Part shown: positions 8,855-18,154 of the stretch, piece by piece | How the letters are laid out: each line of letters starts with the position of its first letter | How positions within the stretch are numbered: the first letter of the stretch is position 1 | NCBI GenBank assembly: GCA_028874195.1 | Contig: JAPPLM010000042.1 | Coordinates: forward strand, 62,001-126,000 | Length of the DNA stretch: 64,000 nucleotides | Source: Chloroflexota bacterium | GTDB taxonomy: Bacteria > Chloroflexota > UBA11872 > VXOZ01 | Direction of reading: 5' to 3' | Translations under genes and position numbers: made by a program | Notes under the pieces: model-generated | Seen by the model: the letters and a program-made list of their open reading frames with translations, nothing else | Database searches by the model: none | Told to the model about the DNA's origin: nothing

Positions 8855-10093
8855 ATGAGCGCAATTCGGGTCGGCGTTGTCGGTATTGGCGGCCGCGGGC
8901 AGAACTACCTGCGATGGATTAGTGAGGTCGACCGCCGCGCGTACTTGGGGGCGGACCGGCACTGGAGCCACACGAAGCGGACCTCGTATTGGGGCACCGT
9001 GCTGCGTGAATCCCGGGACATTGCGTTTCCCGAAGAGATGTATAAGCAGTATGCGCGCAGTCTCGAGGAATATGGGATCGTGGAGACCCGAGACCTCAAG
9101 GCAGATATTGTGGCGGTGTGCGATGTACAGGAAGATCATCTGGCGACAGCCAATGAGATACTCACTGAGGAATTCGGGCGGGATGCGCCAGCAAACTACA
9201 CCGATTATCGCCGCATGCTGGACGAAGCCAATCTGGACGCCGTCGTCGTGGTCAGCGCCAACTTCACCCACCGGGAGATTGCTTGCGCGGCAATGGAAAC
9301 CGGGGCTTGGGTGCTCTGCGACAAGCCGCTGGCGACCACGGTAGCGGACTGCCAGGCAATCGTGGACGCCGCGCATCGCAGCGGCGGCAAGTGCTTCATG
9401 GGCTTTAACGAGCGGTCCAATCCGGCGGTGACCAAAGGACGCGAGATTGTGGCAAGCGGCCAGATCGGCCAGCCTCAGATGGTCCTGGCTCGGACAATAC
9501 GCCCGCCGTTTGCGCCGACACCGTGGCGCTACAGCCAGTCCCAGAGCGGTGGTGCCCTCAATGAAAAGGACTGCCACAGCTTTGATCTCTTCAACTGGTT
9601 TGTCGATGCGAAACCCGAACGCGTGATGGGCATTGGCGGCCAGCACGTACTTACGGAAAACAACGACATCATCGATCATGCCTGGGTGCTGGTGGAGTAC
9701 GAGAACGGCGCGAAGGGGTGCTTGCAGCTCTGTCTATTTTCCCCGCCTTCCACCGGGCCCGGCGCGGTGCTGGATGCTGTCGGCGCCAACGGGCGCATTA
9801 TCGTCAAGGGCGGATCGGTGGAGGTCTACGGCCGCCGGCCGCTCAATGACCGTGCCGTCTATCACGTCAGCCGTGACAGCAACATGCCGGGGCACTCCGG
9901 AGACCTGACCCAGGCCTTTCGCTTTCTGGATTGCGTCGCCCACAACAAACCGGCGCCGGCAACGCCGGAAGCCGGTATGGAGAGCACGGTAATCTGCCTG
10001 GCGGCGGAGGAGTCGATCCGGCGCGAGGGGGAGTGGGTAAACGTCAAGGCGTTTGTCGCGCAAGCGCTTGGACGACCGAGCAACCAGATATAG
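8855..10093 (+). CDS. Gfo/Idh/MocA-family oxidoreductase
   Basis: 412 residues, longer than the usual 330-390 because of an insertion at residues ~28-75 in the N-terminal domain. Rossmann start VGVVGIGGRGQNYL; the catalytic segment is CDKPLATT with the lysine intact; the substrate-site helix reads DCHSFDLFNWF. These features support an active NAD(P)-dependent sugar or polyol dehydrogenase. It follows the orphan sugar-binding lipoprotein after 262 bp and precedes a sulfatase, consistent with use of a sulfated or decorated sugar. Not a recent copy of the 597-1616 gene, which has a different catalytic motif. Confidence 0.9.
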   Translation: MSAIRVGVVGIGGRGQNYLRWISEVDRRAYLGADRHWSHTKRTSYWGTVLRESRDIAFPEEMYKQYARSLEEYGIVETRDLKADIVAVCDVQEDHLATANEILTEEFGRDAPANYTDYRRMLDEANLDAVVVVSANFTHREIACAAMETGAWVLCDKPLATTVADCQAIVDAAHRSGGKCFMGFNERSNPAVTKGREIVASGQIGQPQMVLARTIRPPFAPTPWRYSQSQSGGALNEKDCHSFDLFNWFVDAKPERVMGIGGQHVLTENNDIIDHAWVLVEYENGAKGCLQLCLFSPPSTGPGAVLDAVGANGRIIVKGGSVEVYGRRPLNDRAVYHVSRDSNMPGHSGDLTQAFRFLDCVAHNKPAPATPEAGMESTVICLAAEESIRREGEWVNVKAFVAQALGRPSNQI

Positions 10094-10098
10094 GTTGT

Positions 10099-10332
10099 CT
10101 ATTCTTCGCCCTGTCTGCCGGCTTGCATGAAGAAGCCCTCGAGTAGTCCTTCAATGCGCGCTATGCGTTCACCTAGTCGTGTTTCAACGCCTGATATACG
10201 GGACTCGAGTTCTGTAATACGATTGCCTAACCTGAGCTCGACACCCGATATGCGAGTCTCAATGCGCCAAATCAAACCGAGACATGCAATAACCGCCACG
10301 ATAGTAGGCGCCCAGCTTGCTACATGCTCCAT
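10099..10332 (-). CDS. Small membrane-anchored coiled-coil protein
   Basis: 77 residues: one N-terminal membrane helix (ASWAPTIVAVIACLGLIW) followed by a repeating amphipathic segment in which RISGVE-x-RLG occurs twice (residues ~27-35 and ~45-53). This predicts a continuous coiled coil on one side of the membrane. An AAAGGAGAG ribosome-binding site lies just upstream of the ATG, which supports a real gene. Function unknown. Its stop lies 5 bp from the stop of the convergent Gfo/Idh gene. Confidence 0.7.
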   Translation of the reverse strand: MEHVASWAPTIVAVIACLGLIWRIETRISGVELRLGNRITELESRISGVETRLGERIARIEGLLEGFFMQAGRQGEE

Positions 10333-10559
10333 TCAGTCGCTCTCCTTTCACTAAAGAGAGTATACTACGCAATCGCTTGGAGGACACAGCATTTTTGGCA
10401 TAGAGATACTATTTGCCTAGTCTGCATCATTTACTTACATGGAGTAATGCCTGCACCGGTGCCCGCTGTACGGTCTGCAACAGAGATGAAGGCTGATTCC
10501 CAATCGCGCTCTATTCAAGAGATCCAACTTGCCGCTAGCAGTTTCAGGAGGAAGAGGTC

Positions 10560-12020
10560 ATGTCAAAGCGCCCGAACATTGTCGTAATCATCACCGATCA
10601 GCAGCGCTCGGACTGCATTGGGTACGCGAACCCGGTCTTGGAAACGCCGTATCTCGACGAGCTCGCCGGGCGCGGCGTGAGGTTTACGCGGTGCTACACG
10701 AGTTCACCGTCCTGCCTGCCGTCGCGGGCCGCCATGATGACGGGCATGGACCAGTGGAATCACGGACGGCTTGGCAGTGGCGCAGGCCAAGACGCTTTGG
10801 ACTTCCCGGCGACGCTGGCGGGCGAGCTGATGAAGGCTGGCTACCACACTGCGAGCATAGGGAAGTCGGACCAGTTTCCCAGACGCGCGCTCTACGGGTT
10901 CTATGAAGCCGTGCAGGATAGCACGGGCCGTGGTCTCTGGACTGACTATATGGCTTGGCTGCGCGCGGAGACAGCCGGGAAAATCGGTGACCTCGACCAT
11001 GGTCTCGAGTGGAATAGCTTGATGGGCCGGCCAAGCCACTTGCCGGAACACCTGCACGCCACCCATTGGACCGTGAGCGAAGCGGTCAAGTTCATCGAGC
11101 GGCGCGATCCCACGTGTCCGTTCTTCCTGTGGCTGTCATTCACGCGTCCCCATGCGCCCTACGATCCCCCACCGGTCTATTTCGATATGTATAAGGACAA
11201 CCCTGATATTCCCATGCCGTCCATGGGCGACTGGGCCGCAGCATACGACGAGCCGATTGCCAGCACCACTGCTTGGCGCGGCCGGGCTCCTGACACACAG
11301 GTGCACCGCACACGAGCGGCTTACTACGGTAGCATCACCTTCATCGATCATCAGGTGGGCCGTTTCCTCTATGAGTGTAGCTGGCGCGATCGCGATGCCT
11401 TGCGCAACACACTCTTCATCTTCACCTCAGACCATGGCGACATGCTCGGGGACCACTGTCTGTGGCGCAAGGGTTACTCCAACGACGGTTCCTCGCGTAT
11501 CCCGTTCTTCATCAAGTATCCGGACACGTGGGATGAGGAGCGCGGTGGGTCTTGCGACGAGATAATCGAACTTCGCGATCTCATGCCGACCGTGCTTGAC
11601 GCCGCGCGGGTGGAGATCCCTGAATCCGTCGACGGTAAGAGCCTTCTTTCGCTCGCGCGCGGCGAAGAAACTGAATGGCGCGATTTCCTGCAAGGGGAAC
11701 AAACCAGAATCCATGGCTGGGACCAAGGCATGCAGTTCATCGCGACGAAGCGGGAGAAGTACACCTGGTTCCACCATACGGGAAAGGAGCGGTACTTCAA
11801 TCTGGTTGACGATCCGCAGGAATGTCGCGATCTCGCTGGGAACGCCGCGGCACAGGGCCGCATTGACGAATTGCGCGCATTGCTCGCCCGCGTGAACGAG
11901 GAACGGGGCGATCCGCGCGGACAGAACGGCCGGTTAGTTGTGCAGCCGAACGGCGCGCTCTTGCAATCCCCCAATTACGCCAAGTGGAAGGCCCGCGCGG
12001 ATGCTCGCATGAGCTTGTGA
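10560..12020 (+). CDS. Sulfatase (type I, formylglycine-dependent)
   Basis: 486 residues. The start follows an AGGAGGAAGAGG ribosome-binding site. N-terminal NIVVIITDQQRSD supplies the first metal-binding Asp; the activation motif SPSCLPSRAAMMTG places the Cys converted to formylglycine at residue 52; a later FTSDHGDMLGDH contributes more metal ligands. It hydrolyses sulfate esters, probably on carbohydrates. No export signal is evident, so it would act in the cytoplasm. No anaerobic sulfatase-maturating enzyme or FGE gene is adjacent. Confidence 0.92.
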   Translation: MSKRPNIVVIITDQQRSDCIGYANPVLETPYLDELAGRGVRFTRCYTSSPSCLPSRAAMMTGMDQWNHGRLGSGAGQDALDFPATLAGELMKAGYHTASIGKSDQFPRRALYGFYEAVQDSTGRGLWTDYMAWLRAETAGKIGDLDHGLEWNSLMGRPSHLPEHLHATHWTVSEAVKFIERRDPTCPFFLWLSFTRPHAPYDPPPVYFDMYKDNPDIPMPSMGDWAAAYDEPIASTTAWRGRAPDTQVHRTRAAYYGSITFIDHQVGRFLYECSWRDRDALRNTLFIFTSDHGDMLGDHCLWRKGYSNDGSSRIPFFIKYPDTWDEERGGSCDEIIELRDLMPTVLDAARVEIPESVDGKSLLSLARGEETEWRDFLQGEQTRIHGWDQGMQFIATKREKYTWFHHTGKERYFNLVDDPQECRDLAGNAAAQGRIDELRALLARVNEERGDPRGQNGRLVVQPNGALLQSPNYAKWKARADARMSL

Positions 12021-12303
12021 GCGGCATGTGTGGGATGCGTTGGCCTCAGGTTGTCTCCGCTGCGACGGATCACAAGAAAGTGGGGGCAGGCTGGTAGTTT
12101 GCGCTGGTTACATTGTTGCAGTGAATGGCCTCTACGGATTTGCGGGCATGTGGGGCAAATCCCCTCAATCCCTGTTATGATTTCCCCACAGTGGCAAGTA
12201 CAGCATGTAGAGCGACGGTTCCGGTGTTGACTCGTTAGCTGCTTTTCATACTGCCAGAGCCGTATGCAACGGCCGAGCTGCATCCCGGCATAGGGGGATC
12301 ACT

Positions 12304-14781
12304 ATGGTAGAAATGCAATCCCTGAGTCGCACACTTGGTTGGTTTTCTGGGCTGGTAACGGCTCGTCCCTGGATGACGATCTTCGTCATCCTCAACATAA
12401 CCATATTCTTGACCGCCGGAGCGGTGCGTCGCGCGCCACCCCCCGGAGATGAGGCGATACTTCCTCCAGGGAGTACCGTTGCCGAAGCGATAAATGAGAT
12501 CGATCAGCTATTTGGCGACGCTGGCGAAGCTAATGTAGTCACGCTGCTCTTTCGCGGGAACGCTCTTACGCCCGGCGGTCTCGCGCAGATGGACGCTCTC
12601 ATCGATGAGATCGTCAGCGATCCGGAAGTGAGCGCGCTCTTGGCGCCGGTCGATCCCCTCATCGCGCCCGTGCTGCTGATCAAAGCCGTGCTTCAGGTGG
12701 ACAACGTGGCGTCCGTCACGCAAGCGCAAATCGACGCCGCCCGCGGCCCTCCGGAAATCCAGGCGGTGCTTAGCGCAATGACGGGCGCCGACGCGGACGG
12801 CACTTCAGTCGCGATTGCTATTATCCGTTTGCGCGACACGGGCGATGAGCGCATACAAGACGCCGAACGCAAGATCAGTGAGGCCGCGCTGGCGGCTGAA
12901 GGCCCGCTGCAAGTGAGCAGCATCTCGCCTGTGGTGATCGAGGACGAGTACAAGCGAGCGACGCAGGAGGGGATGGGACCGTTGGTGGGGCTGGCGCTCC
13001 TACTGATCGCGGGGTTGATCCTGCTCTTCTTGCGCACGCTTTCGGATTTGTTGCTCACGCTGGCCGGATTGCTCATTTCGCTGCTATGGATTATTGGGGT
13101 GGAGGGCTGGCTGGGACCCTACGCGCTGGGCATTACCGGCCCGCCCAACTCGCTGACGTCGATGGTGCCCATCATTGTGATCAGCCTTACGGTGGACTAC
13201 GCGATTCAGATCGTCTCGCACTACCGCGAGCAGCGTCACGAAGACTTGCCGGTGGCGGAGGCCGCTCGTGTGGGTCTGCGCAACGTCACCATCCCGCTGG
13301 TGCTGGCGGCCGTCACGACAATTGTGAGTCTGCTGGTAAGTCTGTTTTCTCCTATTGGAATCATCGGTGATTTCGGCGTGATCGCGGGACTGGGTGTGGG
13401 CATGACCCTCATCGTGATGCTCACGCTGCTCCCGGCCGGCCGGACGATCATCGACCGGCGGCGGGAAGCCCGGGGCAAGCTCAAGCAGCCCCGTCTGGTT
13501 GCGACTGCCTTGCCCGGTATCGAGGGATTGGCGACACTGCTGGGCAGGAGTGTCACACGCGCCCCGGCGCCCTACCTCGTCGTTGTGCTCTTGGTCACCA
13601 TCGGGCTGGGGTATGCGGCCACGGGGATCAAGTCGGAATTCAATATCCGCGACATCTTGCCGAGAGGTGGGAGCCTGCTCACGGATATGAACACCATCGA
13701 TGCGGCCTTTGGCGGCGCCACGGAGATAGTCAGCGTGCTCGTGAGGGCCGAGGCGACGGAGACCCGCACGCTGCTGAACCTGCGCGACCTCACGGCTGCC
13801 TTCGCAGATGAAGAACGCCGGCCGAGCGCCGCGGCGGGACCGATCCAGGCCTCGTATGAGTTGCTCGTACGCGACTGGATCACCGACAGCGGCGAGCCTA
13901 GCGACAAATATGACCCGGAACTCGCCGCACTCTTCCGGGAAGCCTCCGCCAGCGTACGGCTTGATACAGCACAGATGCAGGAATTGCTCGATAGACTCCA
14001 AGCCAAGGACCCAACCCTGGCGCATCTGCTGGTCAACGATCCGGCGGGCATTGACGCAATACTGCTTCAGTTCCCGGCCTACGCGGGTGACACCAATCAG
14101 GCGAAGCTCATCCAAGATTCCCTAGAGGACCTCTGGCTCGGTGATGACAACGCTATCGTAGCAACGTCCGAGGGTATCATTGGTATCACAATAACGGATG
14201 CCATTACAGAACGGCAGACGGAGGCGATTACTACGACTATCGCGGTGGCGCTCGGGGTCCTGGCGCTCTTCTTCTGGATCACGGTGCGCCAGCCGGCGCT
14301 GTCCATCATCGCGGTGGGCCCGATTGTGCTCGTGCTCATCTCGGTGCTGGGCACCATGGCGCTGCTGGGCATTCCGTATTCACTCGTCACGTCTATCATC
14401 ACGGCGCTCTCGGTAGGTATCGGCGTGGACTACACCATCCACGTGATCCATCGCTACCGCGAGGAATACGCCCGCGGGCGGGACCCGGAGCAAGCGGCCA
14501 TCCGGACGCTCGCGACCACCGGTTCGGCGCTGCTGGGTTCCGCGCTGACAACGGCGCTCGGGCTTGGAGCGCTCGTGGCTTCGCCGCTGCTTGCGTCCCA
14601 GCAGTTCGCCATCACGGCGTCGATAACGATCCTCTACTCGCTGATCGTGTCCATTCTGGTGGTTCCACCCGCGATGACGGTCTGGGGCGCATACCAGAAC
14701 GTGCGGCTGCGCTCCAAAGTGAAGCGCTGGGCGGACGAGCTCGACTTGGAGATCGAGGCCATAGATCAGCGGTACGTGTAG
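12304..14781 (+). CDS. RND/MMPL-family membrane transporter
   Basis: 825 residues with the two-repeat RND topology: a membrane helix at ~20-40, a large extracytoplasmic domain to ~215, five or six helices to ~390, a second helix near 425, a second soluble domain to ~640, then the last helical bundle. Both repeats keep the family motif: VISLTVDYAIQIVSHYREQ and VGIGVDYTIHVIHRYREEY, with the proton-relay Asp. Relatives include MmpL, HpnN and the sterol-sensing-domain proteins that move hydrophobic lipids. It ends 27 bp before the sterol methyltransferase gene on the same strand, so the two are probably co-transcribed. Confidence 0.9.
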   Translation: MVEMQSLSRTLGWFSGLVTARPWMTIFVILNITIFLTAGAVRRAPPPGDEAILPPGSTVAEAINEIDQLFGDAGEANVVTLLFRGNALTPGGLAQMDALIDEIVSDPEVSALLAPVDPLIAPVLLIKAVLQVDNVASVTQAQIDAARGPPEIQAVLSAMTGADADGTSVAIAIIRLRDTGDERIQDAERKISEAALAAEGPLQVSSISPVVIEDEYKRATQEGMGPLVGLALLLIAGLILLFLRTLSDLLLTLAGLLISLLWIIGVEGWLGPYALGITGPPNSLTSMVPIIVISLTVDYAIQIVSHYREQRHEDLPVAEAARVGLRNVTIPLVLAAVTTIVSLLVSLFSPIGIIGDFGVIAGLGVGMTLIVMLTLLPAGRTIIDRRREARGKLKQPRLVATALPGIEGLATLLGRSVTRAPAPYLVVVLLVTIGLGYAATGIKSEFNIRDILPRGGSLLTDMNTIDAAFGGATEIVSVLVRAEATETRTLLNLRDLTAAFADEERRPSAAAGPIQASYELLVRDWITDSGEPSDKYDPELAALFREASASVRLDTAQMQELLDRLQAKDPTLAHLLVNDPAGIDAILLQFPAYAGDTNQAKLIQDSLEDLWLGDDNAIVATSEGIIGITITDAITERQTEAITTTIAVALGVLALFFWITVRQPALSIIAVGPIVLVLISVLGTMALLGIPYSLVTSIITALSVGIGVDYTIHVIHRYREEYARGRDPEQAAIRTLATTGSALLGSALTTALGLGALVASPLLASQQFAITASITILYSLIVSILVVPPAMTVWGAYQNVRLRSKVKRWADELDLEIEAIDQRYV

Positions 14782-14808
14782 AAACAGTACACCGCATAGG
14801 AAAGCGCC

Positions 14809-15846
14809 ATGCTACTCCGCAAACTATCCAGCGGGCTGAAGGCCCAATTTCAGGGGACGGACGTTCACAGTCGCGTGAATCGCTTCGATGAATGGATGGA
14901 CAGAGCGCGCGATGAGGACGCGGGCCCGACGGACTACGACCACACCGAAACCGTCAAGGAATACTACGACCTTTGCGGCGAGTTCATGGAGTTCGGTTGG
15001 GGTGAATCCCTCCACTTTGCGCCGCTGTCGCCCCAAGAGAGCCTGGAGGACTCCAAGACCCGTCACCAGCGGCTGATGATCGCCAAGTTGGAGTTGGGGG
15101 AGGGCATGACGGTGATCGATGTCGGTTGCGGTGTCGGCGGTCCGCTGCGCCGTGTCGTCCGGGAGGCCGGTGTCAGGGTAGTCGGGGTCAATAGTAATGA
15201 AATCCAGTTGGACAAGGCGAGATCGTTGGACGCCGAGGCGGGTCTCGACCATATGACCGACTACCTCGCATGCAGCTTCATGGACATGGATGCTATTGCG
15301 GACGACACATTCGACCGGGGATACGCGATTGAATCGACGTGCCATGCGCCGGACAAGGCAGGCGCGTTCGCCGAGATTTACCGCGTGCTGAAACCCGGGG
15401 CACTCTTCTGGGGCCAGGAAATGTGCATGACGGGCATGTTCGATCCCGGTGACGAGCGACATGAGGCCATCAAGAAAGAACTGATGCACGGCATCGCGCT
15501 CAAGGATATAAAGACGACGGACGAGGTGAACCGTGACCTCGAAACGGCGGGATTTCAAGTCATCGAGGGGATAGATCGGGCCGTTGGCGAAGACGATCCG
15601 ACCACGCCGTGGTATCGGCCCATGGAAGCCCGGCACGGCACGCTCGGCAACGCCCTTATCAGGATGCCGCTGGGCCGCAAGGCGATGTTCGGGGCATCCC
15701 GGCTGGCCGAGGTGCTGCGGGTGTTCCCGACGGGCTCCGCCCGTGTCATAAGGCTGCTGGATCGGACTGCCAACGCCTATGTCGCAGGCGGCAAGACCGG
15801 GATCTTCACGCCTCTGTACTGTTTCCTGGCCCGCAAACCGCTTTAG
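14809..15846 (+). CDS. Sterol 24-C-methyltransferase homologue (SMT/ERG6 family)
   Basis: 345 residues, matching eukaryotic ERG6 length. It keeps the SMT-specific regions: FMEFGWGESLHF (residues ~59-70; ERG6 has YEYGWGSSFHF), the SAM motif VIDVGCGVGGP (~102-112), YAIESTCHAP (~172-181) with the CHAP signature, and a C-terminal SMT domain ending YVAGGKTGIFTPLYCFLARKP-like. The reaction in the family is methyl transfer from SAM to a side-chain double bond of a sterol. A generic UbiE-type methyltransferase would lack the first region and the C-terminal domain. No squalene epoxidase or cyclase gene is in the window, so the sterol may be imported. Confidence 0.88.
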   Translation: MLLRKLSSGLKAQFQGTDVHSRVNRFDEWMDRARDEDAGPTDYDHTETVKEYYDLCGEFMEFGWGESLHFAPLSPQESLEDSKTRHQRLMIAKLELGEGMTVIDVGCGVGGPLRRVVREAGVRVVGVNSNEIQLDKARSLDAEAGLDHMTDYLACSFMDMDAIADDTFDRGYAIESTCHAPDKAGAFAEIYRVLKPGALFWGQEMCMTGMFDPGDERHEAIKKELMHGIALKDIKTTDEVNRDLETAGFQVIEGIDRAVGEDDPTTPWYRPMEARHGTLGNALIRMPLGRKAMFGASRLAEVLRVFPTGSARVIRLLDRTANAYVAGGKTGIFTPLYCFLARKPL

Positions 15847-15886
15847 CCCCTCGCCTTACCGGTCTCTCGGGCGATCTCATGGTGCA

Positions 15887-17920
15887 TTAGACGTTTATCT
15901 CGCGCCTCTGCTCGGCAATGACGAACTTCAGCTTCTTGCTTGGTTTGTTGTTCGGCAGGGGGCTGAACGTGAGCTTGTGCCTGAACTTCTCGGGGGACAC
16001 CTCGAGCCTGAAGTAGTGCGCGATCATCAGCACGTTGATAGCCAGTTGCCGTTCCATCATCCGCGTGCCGAGACAGGTGTGCGTGCCCAGGCCGTACGGG
16101 GCGTACGCCCGGCTGCGATGCTCATAGCGCGGCGCCGCATAGCGGTCGATATCGAAGGTGAACGGTTCGGGGAAGGCGTCTTCCATGTAGTGCGAGGCGG
16201 TCGTGGCGATATGGATCCGCGCTCCCACCGGCAACTCGAAGCCCTCCACCACACAGGCGTTCATGACGTTGCGAATGGACATGGGCACAACCGGGTACAT
16301 GCGCATGACCTCCATGAGGAAGCGGTGCGTGACGTCCAATGCTTCCAGGGTGAAGTCCTCGCCCTCCGGATCGCCATTCTCAAATAAGGCGTCGGCTTCT
16401 TTCTGAATCCTTGCGTACATGTCGGGCTGCGCCGCCATGGCATAGACCGCGAAGCTTAGCGAATCGCCCAGGTACATGCTGGCAAGCAGCGGCGCCGAGA
16501 GCACAAACGCCAGATTAGATTCCGGCAGGAACTGCGGATCGCTGGCATGCAGGCTGAGCAGGTCATCCGCGAGATCCCGCGGACGACCCGCGCGATGGGC
16601 GGGGGTATGGACGCTTTGGACCCGGTTCACCACCTCTTCGACTCTTTTCGCCCGGCGTCTCATGCCGGGGGTATAGAGCATGAATTTGGGCAGGATCCGC
16701 GCGACGTGCGTGGACAGCCCTCGTTCTTTATATGCCATGAGGTCGTCGATGATATCTTGTGATTCTATGCTGATGAAGAACGGCGAAAGTTGCGCATTGA
16801 TCATCCGCCGGCTCAGCGACCGTGCAGGGTAGGATTCACCGACCTTCCAGTCCGCCATATAGGTCCGGACGCTACGATAGACCTCATCCAGTTGTGTCTC
16901 CAGCCGCTCGCGCGAATTTCCGGGAGACATGGCCTTGCGCAACCGGAAGTGGTCGGCGCCATCCACGGCAGGTATGAGCCCGGACGCGCCGTAGACCTTT
17001 TCGAAGTCGGTAAAGTAATCCCTCGCTCTCAGATAGTGGCGCCCGTTCTGTTGGACCCATTGATTGACGCGGGGCCCGGCCATGAAGATGAGGGGCTCGG
17101 AAAAGGGCGGGCGTAACTGAAACACCGGGCCGTACTCTTGCCGAAGCACCGCAAAGATCGCCGGAATGTTGCCGCTGCGGACATGCGGGTTGAGCAGCAC
17201 CTTGTGCAACGGGACAACCGGAATCTGTTTGGCAAGAGCGGACCGCTGGAGCAGCGGTCCCGCGAAACTGTTGGCAACCGCCTCGGCGACGGACCGGCCG
17301 ATCAAACTCATCCTGCAGATGAGTTTGATGCGTTCCTCTGACTCATCTTCAAGTTGGAAGATGAAGCGCAGGACGTCGCACGTATCGAGGAGGCAGATAA
17401 TGATGACATCTCTTAGGCTGGGAATCTCATTGTCGAAGATCGTCTTGTTCACGCGCGTCTTGACGAACTCAACCGCAGTGGTGCCGCGGGATCTAGCGTA
17501 AACTTCCGTTTGCCAGGAAGTGCGCGCCAGCGTCCAGAATTCGCCCTCGTGATAATCCAGGACATTTTGCTCGACCAAGCGCTCCAGAATCAGATCGATG
17601 ATTGCCGGAGCGCGAAAGACGAGCCGCTCGACCCAATACTGAACAGTTTGCTCTTCCGGTTCGTTTGCGATTCTCGCAAGAATGGGATCCAAGACGGGAT
17701 TGCCTGTCTCTGTCCGGTCCAGAACTTTAAGGGATTCCCCATCCGCGTCAATGCGGTATCTGATCAAGAGTTCCGCCAGTAGGGCGCCAATGATGGCGCA
17801 GTTCAAATTCCAGCCGGGCACTTGGTGGAAGTAGCCGGTCTCCTCGTTGAGGAACATCAGGACGAGTTCTTGCGGCAGCGTTAGCTCATGGGTGGCAACG
17901 CGGTCTGTTGTGACAGACAC
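15887..17920 (-). CDS. GPP34 (GOLPH3-like) domain fused to cytochrome P450
   Basis: 677 residues in one uninterrupted frame; P450s are normally 400-450. Residues ~12-225 match GPP34: LTLPQELVLMFL, GWNLN (Trp38), ALLAELLIRYRIDAD, TGNPVLDPILARI, TVQYWVERL and ILERLVEQNVL, each with a clear GOLPH3 counterpart. Residues ~235-670 form the P450: HFRLRKAM C-helix, I-helix LASMYLGDSLSF, ExxR as Glu537-Arg540, and heme loop YGLGTHTCLG with Cys616. A full AAGGAGGT site precedes the GTG start, and no internal start with a ribosome-binding site is evident at the domain junction. GPP34 binds PI4P in eukaryotes; here it may dock the P450 to a membrane. No redox partner is adjacent. It is convergent with the SMT gene. 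Confidence 0.9.
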   Translation of the reverse strand: MSVTTDRVATHELTLPQELVLMFLNEETGYFHQVPGWNLNCAIIGALLAELLIRYRIDADGESLKVLDRTETGNPVLDPILARIANEPEEQTVQYWVERLVFRAPAIIDLILERLVEQNVLDYHEGEFWTLARTSWQTEVYARSRGTTAVEFVKTRVNKTIFDNEIPSLRDVIIICLLDTCDVLRFIFQLEDESEERIKLICRMSLIGRSVAEAVANSFAGPLLQRSALAKQIPVVPLHKVLLNPHVRSGNIPAIFAVLRQEYGPVFQLRPPFSEPLIFMAGPRVNQWVQQNGRHYLRARDYFTDFEKVYGASGLIPAVDGADHFRLRKAMSPGNSRERLETQLDEVYRSVRTYMADWKVGESYPARSLSRRMINAQLSPFFISIESQDIIDDLMAYKERGLSTHVARILPKFMLYTPGMRRRAKRVEEVVNRVQSVHTPAHRAGRPRDLADDLLSLHASDPQFLPESNLAFVLSAPLLASMYLGDSLSFAVYAMAAQPDMYARIQKEADALFENGDPEGEDFTLEALDVTHRFLMEVMRMYPVVPMSIRNVMNACVVEGFELPVGARIHIATTASHYMEDAFPEPFTFDIDRYAAPRYEHRSRAYAPYGLGTHTCLGTRMMERQLAINVLMIAHYFRLEVSPEKFRHKLTFSPLPNNKPSKKLKFVIAEQRREINV

Positions 17921-18089
17921 AAGTCTTACCTCCTTGTACGACTTGAAGCCTGGGAGGCCATGTTAGCATGGTAAAGAGTTGGGAAGGCTGCCCTTAACGT
18001 GATCAAGAAAGGGAATGGACTCTACGCACTAATGAGGATGCGGCGCACATTGGGCGATAGCGCGCCGGCAGTGTGATACACAAATAGCT

Positions 18090-18118
18090 TTGTTATTATT
18101 GATTTAGGTTAGTTTATT
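18090..18118 (+). promoter_or_regulatory. Possible promoter for the Rieske oxygenase gene
   Basis: TTGTTA at 18090-18095 and TTTATT at 18113-18118, spaced 17 bp, in an AT-rich patch of the intergenic region between the P450 and Rieske genes. Each box matches consensus at 4 of 6 positions. Confidence 0.3.
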
Positions 18119-18154
18119 GGCGATCATGCTGTCAATCGAGATTTAGTGCGATAG

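Noticed and set aside
15887-17920. Two separate genes (GPP34 protein and P450)
   Set aside because: The frame is continuous through the junction near residue 230, and I see no internal start with a ribosome-binding site there.
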